Shown piece after piece: positions 1 to 5,488 of a DNA stretch of 6,891 bases. The DNA is from CAZCRE01 sp964501075 (GTDB lineage Archaea > Thermoproteota > Bathyarchaeia > Bathyarchaeales > Bathycorpusculaceae). Where the stretch lies: NCBI GenBank assembly GCA_964501075.1, contig CAZCRE010000071.1:1-6891 (forward strand). The letters run 5' to 3'. The translations under genes were made by a program, and so were the position numbers. The notes below the pieces were generated by a model, which was not told the DNA's origin, searched no databases, and worked only from the letters and a program-made list of their open reading frames with translations. Each line of letters begins with the position of its first letter. Positions within the stretch are counted from its first letter, which is position 1.

Positions 1-386
1 CTGTTCAAGAGAAGGGCGAAGCTGAATCCATAAGCAGAATCGCCACTCTGAAAGAGGACACAACCGAGCTCGACATAATAGTAGACAAGACGAATCAACT
101 GTGCAACGAAATCTATAGTGATCTTTCACAACAAAAACTCAGCTTCAAAACAATCAGCATAATCGCTATCATGACAGACCTAAGCACCCACAGTCGATCC
201 ATGACTCTTGAAACCCCCAAAAGCGACCCAAGTTTGCTCAAGGAAAAGGCCAAAGAACTCTTCGAGAAATTCATCGAGGAATCTGGACTCAAGATGAGAA
301 GAGTAGGCGTGAAAGTTTCCGGTCTCACGAAGGAACGGAAGAGTCAGAAGCAATTAACAAGCTTCTTCGAAACTGGCGACGAATAG
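1..386 (+). CDS. dinB: DNA polymerase IV (family Y, DinB/Dpo4), C-terminal fragment
   Basis: Only the last 127 residues are in the window; the reading frame runs open from base 3 to the TAG at 384-386, and the 5' part lies to the left. The fragment covers the little-finger (PAD) domain. It opens with the typical SISR...TLKEDT segment, followed by FKTISI and HSRSMTL strands and the closing RRVGVKVSGL strand. In this family the little finger grips DNA next to the catalytic palm (which lies outside the window) and shapes lesion-bypass choice. The very C-terminus carries QKQLTSFF (345-368), a match to the PCNA-interacting pattern Q-x-x-L-x-x-F-F, which would tether the polymerase to the sliding clamp. 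This is as expected for archaeal translesion polymerases. An ATG at 171 exists inside the frame, but homologous sequence continues upstream of it, so it is not the start. Assignment is by pattern recognition; I am confident of family Y, less so of the exact subfamily. Confidence 0.88.
   Translation, partial: VQEKGEAESISRIATLKEDTTELDIIVDKTNQLCNEIYSDLSQQKLSFKTISIIAIMTDLSTHSRSMTLETPKSDPSLLKEKAKELFEKFIEESGLKMRRVGVKVSGLTKERKSQKQLTSFFETGDE
345..368 (+). other. PCNA-interacting (PIP) motif coding segment in DinB tail
   Basis: The codons read Q-K-Q-L-T-S-F-F, five residues before the stop codon. This matches the PIP-box consensus with Gln at position 1, an aliphatic residue at position 4 and two aromatics at positions 7 and 8. 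Its location at the extreme C-terminus is the usual one for family-Y polymerases. Confidence 0.8.
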
Positions 387-415
387 CGTTGCCCTCTTTC
401 CGAAGCAGCACTGGA

Positions 416-426
416 GAAGCTTTATC
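416..426 (+). promoter_or_regulatory. possible TATA-like element of the molybdoenzyme gene
   Basis: The stretch around 416-426 contains CTTTAT preceded by purines (GGAGAAG), about 37 bases before the ATG at 459. With a start point roughly 25 bases downstream, the transcript would have a leader of only about 10 bases. No clear Shine-Dalgarno sequence lies before the ATG, which fits a near-leaderless archaeal transcript. The match to a TATA box is weak. Confidence 0.3.
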
Positions 427-430
427 CCAC

Positions 431-457
431 TGAATAGTCCAACATTTCTTGAATAGT
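431..457 (+). repeat. direct repeat TGAATAGT x2 before the molybdoenzyme start
   Basis: The 8-mer TGAATAGT occurs at 431-438 and again at 450-457, 19 bases apart start to start, between the candidate TATA-like element and the ATG. Spacing near two helical turns could suit a dimeric regulator, but two 8-base copies in AT-rich DNA can also arise by chance. Confidence 0.4.
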
Positions 458-458
458 T

Positions 459-1046
459 ATGGCACCAGAAGACAGAGAGTTACCGCCTAGTCAAATGCCA
501 ATCAAGAGATTGATGAGATGGGGAACAGATCACCCAGCAATCACAAGCAAAATCCCAAAGATCGACCTGAAAACATGGACACTAACCATAGAAGGAGAAG
601 TTGAAAAAACACTAAAGCTGACTTGGGACGAAATAGTGAAACTCCCTAGCACCGAATCTGTAAGCGACTTTCACTGCGTTGAAGGCTGGAGCGTACTCGA
701 CTGCAAGTGGCAAGGAATAGGATTCAGGGCAATTCTTGATCTGGTCAAACCAAAACAGTCTGCTAGATCTGTCACTTTCGAATGTGCAGACGGATATACT
801 ACATCGCTCACGTTGAAAGAACTATCAAACGACAACGTTCTGCTCGCATACAAGCTGAATAGTGAACAACTTGAAGAAGGTTACGGCTTTCCACTTCGAT
901 TAGTAGTCCCAGATAAGTATGCCTACAAGAGTGCACTTTGGCTTACGCACATAAGATTCACAGCAAAGAAAGAGTTGGGTTACTGGGAAAAGAGAGGATA
1001 CAGCGACACAGCCGACGTATGGAAGAACGATCGATTCGCAAAATGA
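459..1046 (+). CDS. sulfite oxidase-type molybdopterin-dependent oxidoreductase
   Basis: This 195-residue protein is a stand-alone molybdopterin-binding domain of the sulfite oxidase/YedY (MsrP) family. Cys73 in FHCVEGWS is the expected molybdenum-ligating cysteine. CKWQGIGF (82-89) follows as the conserved pterin-contact segment. The C-terminal half has the characteristic GFPLRLVVPDKYAYKSALW run (143-161) and the closing GYWEKRGYSDTADVW (174-188). No Tat signal peptide or membrane segment is visible, so unlike MsrP it is probably cytoplasmic. There is no heme or dimerisation domain of the kind seen in animal sulfite oxidase. The physiological substrate cannot be told from sequence. The start is well fixed because an in-frame TGA lies at 450-452, just before the ATG. 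It follows dinB by 72 bases on the same strand and may have its own promoter. It converges on the aspartate dehydrogenase gene. Confidence 0.9.
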   Translation: MAPEDRELPPSQMPIKRLMRWGTDHPAITSKIPKIDLKTWTLTIEGEVEKTLKLTWDEIVKLPSTESVSDFHCVEGWSVLDCKWQGIGFRAILDLVKPKQSARSVTFECADGYTTSLTLKELSNDNVLLAYKLNSEQLEEGYGFPLRLVVPDKYAYKSALWLTHIRFTAKKELGYWEKRGYSDTADVWKNDRFAK

Positions 1047-1120
1047 AAGAACAGCGGATTGTTGCACAAACAGGTAGCCCCGCATCGCCCAAACAGCGCG
1101 CGCATGATCAAACGATTCAT

Positions 1121-1861
1121 CTAAGCCCGTTTTTCAAGAATTCTCTTTATCAAATCTATTGCGGAATATGCTGCTAGAGCACTGGTTCTTGGGTTTTGCG
1201 GATGAGGGCTGTTGGAGAACTTGAAGAACATGTCACCGTGTTTCCACTTTACTTTGATTTCATGCACGATCTTGTCCGCTTTCGGATCTGAAATCACTCT
1301 AACGTGCACTTTTCCGCGTCCCACGGCGAGAGCCAAAGTTGCTGCAACGTTCATTTCTCTCGGAAAACGCTTGACAGCCTCTTCTGCAGTTCCTTCATAT
1401 GCCAGTTTCTCTTCACGATTATTCATGTCCAAAGCTCCAGGATTCTTTCTTGTGGTCAAAACGATCTTTTCAATGCCCACAACGGATGCGCTGGAAATAG
1501 CGTCTAAGCCGCCGATGGCTCCTGAAGGTATGTGAATCCTGTCGCTCTCAATGTTCATGTCGAGAAGTGCTCCCACGCTCATCAATACGATGTCAATGTT
1601 CTTTGACAGCACTTTTGGTACGTTGTCTCTAGCGGCTTGCTGCGATGCCGCCTCCACAATGACCGAGGGACTAGCCTCAATCATCTCATCAACGTTTCTG
1701 ACAATTGTAGTTGGAACGTGTAACGATTTCTTGAGTTGTTCAGCTCGCTTAGAATCGTAATCATACAAGATCAGGCGGTCACAGCTAATGGTTCCGTTTT
1801 CAACAGCTTGCGCAATGAGTGTGCCTATTGCCCCACAGCCTATGATTCCAATTCTTTTCAC
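1121..1861 (-). CDS. nadX: L-aspartate dehydrogenase (NadX/TM1643 family)
   Basis: This 246-residue protein is predicted to oxidise L-aspartate to iminoaspartate with NAD(P)+, the first step of NAD synthesis in organisms lacking aspartate oxidase. The N-terminus is a Rossmann fold with GCGAIG (8-13), an acidic DYD after strand 2 (34-36), and EAASQQA (70-76). The family hallmark SGAIGGLDAI is at 113-122. FPREMNVAATLALAV (166-180) forms the substrate-side helix. His200 in KIVHEI is the likely counterpart of the proposed catalytic histidine of the Archaeoglobus enzyme. The C-terminal HPQNPRTSALAAYSA (220-234) is strongly conserved. Length is normal for the family. The start is GTG; a TAA two codons upstream excludes a longer protein, and GGAAG about 9 bases before it may serve as ribosome-binding site. 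It lies 24 bases after valS and is probably co-transcribed. nadA and nadC are not in the window. Confidence 0.92.
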   Translation of the reverse strand: MKRIGIIGCGAIGTLIAQAVENGTISCDRLILYDYDSKRAEQLKKSLHVPTTIVRNVDEMIEASPSVIVEAASQQAARDNVPKVLSKNIDIVLMSVGALLDMNIESDRIHIPSGAIGGLDAISSASVVGIEKIVLTTRKNPGALDMNNREEKLAYEGTAEEAVKRFPREMNVAATLALAVGRGKVHVRVISDPKADKIVHEIKVKWKHGDMFFKFSNSPHPQNPRTSALAAYSAIDLIKRILEKRA

Positions 1862-1885
1862 TCTTTATCGCTTCCAGCAAGCACA

Positions 1886-4348
1886 TTAGCATTCCATGAC
1901 AAAGTGGACATCGCTATAATTCGCCACTTCTCTGCCGTCACCTTTCTTGGACACGACCTCGAAATTCTCTATCTTGCACGTGCCGCAAATATCCTCTTTT
2001 CCTTCCGCAATTATTTCGGCGAAATCCTTGTTTCCAACGTAGGTCTTGAGCCTTTTGACAGGAGCGTTCAGCGGCATGTGCTTCTCAGATTTTTCACGTC
2101 TGATCTCGTTTATCAAAGCCACAATGAGGTCGCCATGCTTTTCTATCTCTTCATCGACAAGTTTTTCATCCGGGGTTGGCCAAGGAGACAAGTTTATGCT
2201 TTTGGAGCCTTTGTCATCGGCATACATTATCTGATAGATCTCTTCCGTGACATGGGGTGTTATAGGCGCCAGCAGCTGTAGGATTCTGTACAATACTGTG
2301 TACAACGTGTACTGTGCGGCTTTGCGTTTCTCTTCACCGTAATGCTCTGGCTTGTACAATCTGTCCTTCACTGCTTCTATGTAGCAATCACAGAAAACGT
2401 GCCACGCGAAATTGCGGGTCTCTTCTATGGCAATGTTGAACTGACATCGTTCCAAGGCGTCCGTCACTTTCTTGGTCACCCTTTCAGCCTTGCTGAGAAC
2501 CCACTTATCCAAAGGCTGCAACGCATATTCGCTTTTGTCGTTCATTTCAAAATCTGCGATCAAGTCATTTACGAATCTTGACGCGTTCCAAAGCTTGATC
2601 AGGAACCGCCAGCCGTATTCAACGTCTGGCCAGCGGAAGGGTATGTCGGACCCAGTAGCTCCGCCTGCTGTTGCCCATTGCCGCGTCGCGTCAGCGCCGT
2701 ATTTTGACATGACCTCCAGTGATGCCACGTAGTTACCGAGATGCTTGTGCATTTCACGCCCATCTGTGCCTAAAACCATGCCATTGATCAAGCAGCTCTG
2801 GTAAGGTTTCTCGTTGAACAGAGCCAAGTGCCTAACCATCAAATAGTACGCCCAAGTGCGAATGATGTCCACACCAGAAGGATGCATGCTGGCTGGGAAT
2901 AGTCGATGCCAATCCTTCCTGTCTGGCCATCCTGCGTGAACTGCACATGTTATGGATGAATCGAACCACGTGTCCAAGACGTCCCGTTCAGGTCTGAAGT
3001 CTTTGGAACCGCATTTTGGACATTTGCCAATCTTCGGTTTCTCTGTGCGGGGATCTATGGGAACCCACTTAGGCTTTGCGAGAATAATCTCGTTGCAGTT
3101 GTTGCAGTACCAGATCGGTATGGGTGTAGCAAACACTCTTTGCCTCGAGATAACCCAGTCCCATTCAAGCGATCTTGCCCAATCTATCAACCTGTGCTTC
3201 ATGTAGTCCGGATACCACGTGATTTCAAGCGCGTTCTTTTCAACGTCATCCGTGAATATTCGTGTTTTCATAAACCATTGTTCTCTCTCAAGAATCTCAA
3301 TCGGCGTGCGACATCTCCAGCACAGACTGACTTCTTGAGTTAACGGCTCAGCCTTGTCAACCAGTCCCTGACCCTTCAGGTCTGCTAACACGGCTTTTTT
3401 CGCTTCTTCACTTTTCATGCCCGCGTATTTTCCGGTGCTCTGGGTCATTCTTCCCTTGTCGTCAATACACATTATGACAGGCAGATCATGCTTTATCACA
3501 GTCTTAACGTCAGCCTTGTCTCCATAGGTGCAGATCATTACGGCTCCCGTGCCAAACTTCGGATCCACCATTTCATCAGCTATGATCTTGACCATTCTGT
3601 CAGTAGTTGGAACTTGAATGCTCTTTCCAACGTACTGAGCGTATCGTTCGTCATTCGGGTTTACGGCAACAGTTACGCAAGCAGGAATTAGCTCTGGTCT
3701 TGTTGTTGCGATCTTTAGAAAGCCGCCTTCCTCAAGTTTGAATTTGATGTAGTGCAGTTCCGCATTTCTGGTGTCGTATTCAACTTCAGCATCGGCTATA
3801 GCTGTCTCGCATCGTGGACACCAGTTGACAGGGTGCTTTCCACGGTAAATGAAGCCCTTGTTGTACAGGAGAATGTAGGAGAGCTGTGTGCGCCTCCAAT
3901 AATCGGGGTTCATCGTCTTGTATTCTGTAGACCAATCAATCGAGCATCCGAGACGCATGATGGACTTCTTCATATCCTCGATGTTCTTCTCTACAAGCTG
4001 CATGCAAAGCTTCCGAAATTGATCAGGCGGAACATCTGTCTTCTTGATCTTGTTCGCTTTCTCGACTACTACTTCGACGGGTAAACCGTGACAATCCCAT
4101 CCTTGCGGGAAAAGAACGTTGTAACCCCTCATACGCTTGTATCTGGCCACCACATCAAAGTAAGTCCAGTTCAGAACAAGCCCAATGTGAAACTCGCCCG
4201 AAGTATAAGGTGGAGGAGTGTCAATGCTAAAAACCGGACGTTCTAAATCATTCCAATCAAAACGGTAAGTGCCCATCTCCTCCCATTTACTCTGCCATTT
4301 CTTCTCGACCTCAAGAATGTTAGAATCTTTGGGCAACGATTGCCTCAT
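1886..4348 (-). CDS. valS: valyl-tRNA synthetase
   Basis: This 820-residue class Ia synthetase charges tRNA-Val in the cytoplasm. In order it shows: the N-terminal Rossmann half with TPPPYTSGEFHIGL (44-57) and FPQGWDCHGLP (80-90); the inserted CP1 editing domain, which clears mis-charged threonine, with ATTRPE (214-219) and GTGAVMICTYGDKADV (266-281); Cys pairs suited to zinc (177/180, 343/346, 415/418, 443/446); the second catalytic half with DVLDTWFDSS (456-465); an anticodon-binding helical domain (about 612-710); and a short C-terminal domain. The long bacterial coiled coil is absent, as in archaea. Both signatures are unusual. HIGH is HIGL at 54-57, and KMSKS is EMHKH at 532-536, keeping Met533 and Lys535 before LGN. 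The start ATG is fixed by an in-frame TAG five codons upstream; AGGAT 9 bases before it may act as Shine-Dalgarno. The gene is full length with no frame break. IleRS was considered, but the editing-domain and WDCHGLPVEV context fits ValRS better. Confidence 0.95.
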   Translation of the reverse strand: MRQSLPKDSNILEVEKKWQSKWEEMGTYRFDWNDLERPVFSIDTPPPYTSGEFHIGLVLNWTYFDVVARYKRMRGYNVLFPQGWDCHGLPVEVVVEKANKIKKTDVPPDQFRKLCMQLVEKNIEDMKKSIMRLGCSIDWSTEYKTMNPDYWRRTQLSYILLYNKGFIYRGKHPVNWCPRCETAIADAEVEYDTRNAELHYIKFKLEEGGFLKIATTRPELIPACVTVAVNPNDERYAQYVGKSIQVPTTDRMVKIIADEMVDPKFGTGAVMICTYGDKADVKTVIKHDLPVIMCIDDKGRMTQSTGKYAGMKSEEAKKAVLADLKGQGLVDKAEPLTQEVSLCWRCRTPIEILEREQWFMKTRIFTDDVEKNALEITWYPDYMKHRLIDWARSLEWDWVISRQRVFATPIPIWYCNNCNEIILAKPKWVPIDPRTEKPKIGKCPKCGSKDFRPERDVLDTWFDSSITCAVHAGWPDRKDWHRLFPASMHPSGVDIIRTWAYYLMVRHLALFNEKPYQSCLINGMVLGTDGREMHKHLGNYVASLEVMSKYGADATRQWATAGGATGSDIPFRWPDVEYGWRFLIKLWNASRFVNDLIADFEMNDKSEYALQPLDKWVLSKAERVTKKVTDALERCQFNIAIEETRNFAWHVFCDCYIEAVKDRLYKPEHYGEEKRKAAQYTLYTVLYRILQLLAPITPHVTEEIYQIMYADDKGSKSINLSPWPTPDEKLVDEEIEKHGDLIVALINEIRREKSEKHMPLNAPVKRLKTYVGNKDFAEIIAEGKEDICGTCKIENFEVVSKKGDGREVANYSDVHFVMEC
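2741..2755 (-). other. KMSKS-equivalent codons of valS, reading EMHKH
   Basis: On the minus strand the codons GAA ATG CAC AAG CAT encode E532-M533-H534-K535-H536 directly before LGNY. In class Ia synthetases this loop stabilises the activated transition state. The second lysine is the residue kept here; the first lysine and both serines are replaced. Confidence 0.85.
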
Positions 4349-4525
4349 ACACGTAACATCCTAAATCTGCCTGAACCTTAGGAAAAGTAATATACCGAGA
4401 TTTAACGTTATTGTTACATTTATTTGTCGTCTTCTCCGCTTCTTGGTAAGTGGTTTGCGTGGGGGGAGGAGGCGTTTGGCTTACGGTGTCTTGGTTGACA
4501 AGGGTGATGGTTTCGTGGGTTCTGA
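4349..4525. other. intergenic region between valS and the acetyltransferase remnant
   Basis: This holds the valS leader and candidate promoter on the left (AT-rich to about 4435) and then turns abruptly G-rich from about 4455. I find no intact gene. Plus-strand bases 4473-4517 read RLAYGVLVDKGDGFV in a frame different from the remnant that follows. This could be a decayed, frame-shifted piece of the same lost gene, but the resemblance is too weak to be sure. Confidence 0.45.
4388..4396 (-). promoter_or_regulatory. TATA-like box of the valS-nadX operon
   Basis: On the minus strand the element reads GGTATATTA, 40-48 bases before the valS ATG at 4348. A start point about 25 bases downstream would give a leader of roughly 18 bases containing AGGAT. 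The surrounding sequence is AT-rich and holds no gene, which suits an archaeal core promoter. Confidence 0.42.
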
Positions 4526-5005
4526 CTCGTCCCCAAGTACCGCACTGTGGGGCTTGGCGCGAAGCTTGTGAGGGAGACTCTTCCGCTTGCCGGCACTGAC
4601 CACGTGGAGATGTCAGCCGTCATGGCCAAGCATAACCCGTTTGCTGAGAGGGCTGGCATGCGACGAATAGCTGTGCAGGTCCCGACGAAGCAGGCGCTGG
4701 CGCTTGCTGAGATCCTAGAGTCTGTTGGCTTGGACCGTCGACTATTCGGGAGCGTGGGCCACGTGGAGCAGCAGTTAAGGGCCATGAGCAAGGAGAATCT
4801 GGATCTAGTCCGCGCTGGCTTCATCCGGCACAAACACGACCGTTTCCTGAAGGAGTTCTCCAGCGACGTGCCTTTCGGGCGCGCAGCGGACTACGAGAAG
4901 TGCATTAAGAAGACTAGCGTTGAGCAACTTGCCAGGCTCATTAAGATTTGCGGTTTTCTGCTACAGGAGAAGGCGTATCTTTTCTGGTCACAGAACCACG
5001 ACTAA
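4526..5005 (+). pseudogene. 5'-truncated remnant of an ABC-ATPase/GNAT fusion protein (COG2401-like)
   Basis: About 159 codons are open to the TAA at 5003. They resemble the C-terminal acetyltransferase-like part of archaeal proteins annotated as ABC-type ATPase fused to a predicted acetyltransferase (COG2401). PKYRTVGLGAKLVRETLP includes RTVGLGA (4541-4561), which fits the GNAT acetyl-CoA loop R/Q-x-x-G-x-G/A. VEMSAVMAKHNPFAERAGM follows, and the tail ends LLQEKAYLFW. The ATPase part with Walker motifs is missing. The longest start-to-stop frame would begin at GTG 4547, but that codon is inside the conserved loop, so it is not a natural start; an in-frame TGA lies at 4523-4525. GC content is higher than nearby: by hand count, 36 of 60 at 4561-4620 and 34 of 60 at 4741-4800, against 22 of 60 at 5041-5100. 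The C-terminal frame is otherwise uninterrupted, so decay may be recent or the piece may still be expressed. Family naming is from recall of motifs. Confidence 0.62.
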
Positions 5006-5015
5006 GTCCGCGCTT

Positions 5016-5483
5016 CTATTGATTGGACGCCGACAGAAAGGCAATCGCATCTTTAGGTGATTTAATATCAAGGTTGTATTGTTTGCTCTGATTCCATGCA
5101 TTCCATCTTTCCTTGAGATTCTGATCTCTTGTTACAAGAGTCCCATTTAGGAAATGCGCAGGTTCAATTACATGGCGATCATGATCAAGGTTTGTGGGCA
5201 AGTCATTCAAGTGATTGTCACAAACGACATGTTTATTCCTATTAACCAAGAAGTGGTTCCATGCCCTTATCATAGGGATGTTCGTTCTCTTTTGTTCTAG
5301 TTTCTTCAGCCACTCCTGATATTTCGTGATCAATTCGCTAGTCAAGCCTATTTTGTGACACTTCGTTAGTATTGTGATTACCAGCTCCAGTGAGTCGTAA
5401 TTTTCCTCATCAGGGTTTTTGATGTCTTTGCAGTTGTGAGACTGGACAAGTATGTTCTCATCTAAGACGAAGACATGCTTCAT
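5016..5483 (-). CDS. PIN-like domain protein, putative nuclease partner of the upstream ATPase
   Basis: This 155-residue protein has the outline of a PIN-domain RNase. An N-terminal hydrophobic strand ends in FVLDENIL with Asp8. A middle helix-rich part contains GLTSELITKYQEWL (46-59), resembling the S-x-E-L-L-x-E-Y-x-x-x-L stretch of PIN_3-type proteins. Then come DRHVIEPA with Asp102, and LVTRDQNL with Asp120. Asp8, Asp102 and Asp120 are the likely metal ligands. The usual second acidic residue is uncertain, since Glu50 is nearby while the expected E-Y position is Lys54-Tyr55. No signal peptide or membrane segment is seen. The gene starts 5 bases after the ATPase stop, so the two are almost certainly co-transcribed and perhaps translationally coupled; GAAGG about 10 bases before the ATG could be its ribosome-binding site. 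Unlike VapC toxins it has no small VapB-like gene beside it. Fold assignment is by motif layout; substrate unknown. Confidence 0.68.
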   Translation of the reverse strand: MKHVFVLDENILVQSHNCKDIKNPDEENYDSLELVITILTKCHKIGLTSELITKYQEWLKKLEQKRTNIPMIRAWNHFLVNRNKHVVCDNHLNDLPTNLDHDRHVIEPAHFLNGTLVTRDQNLKERWNAWNQSKQYNLDIKSPKDAIAFLSASNQ

Positions 5484-5488
5484 TCTTG

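Noticed and set aside
113..328. 71-codon minus-strand frame at the left edge
   Set aside because: It is antisense to the DinB little-finger sequence, which has strong family features on the plus strand.
171..386. Separate small gene starting at ATG 171
   Set aside because: The same frame is open upstream to the window edge and carries conserved DinB residues there, so ATG 171 is an internal methionine.
1096..1103. GCGCGCGC stretch between convergent genes as a terminator stem
   Set aside because: It is a self-complementary alternating run without a loop or a following T-tract, so it cannot be supported as a terminator.
1736..2281. 181-codon plus-strand open frame across the valS-nadX junction
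   Set aside because: It lies antisense to the conserved 3' end of valS and the 5' end of nadX and shows no domain of its own.
4420..4833. 137-codon minus-strand open frame opposite the acetyltransferase remnant
   Set aside because: The translation is rich in Ser, Pro, Arg and Cys with no recognisable motif, while the opposite strand shows clear GNAT-like conservation; it is an antisense frame kept open by GC-rich codons.
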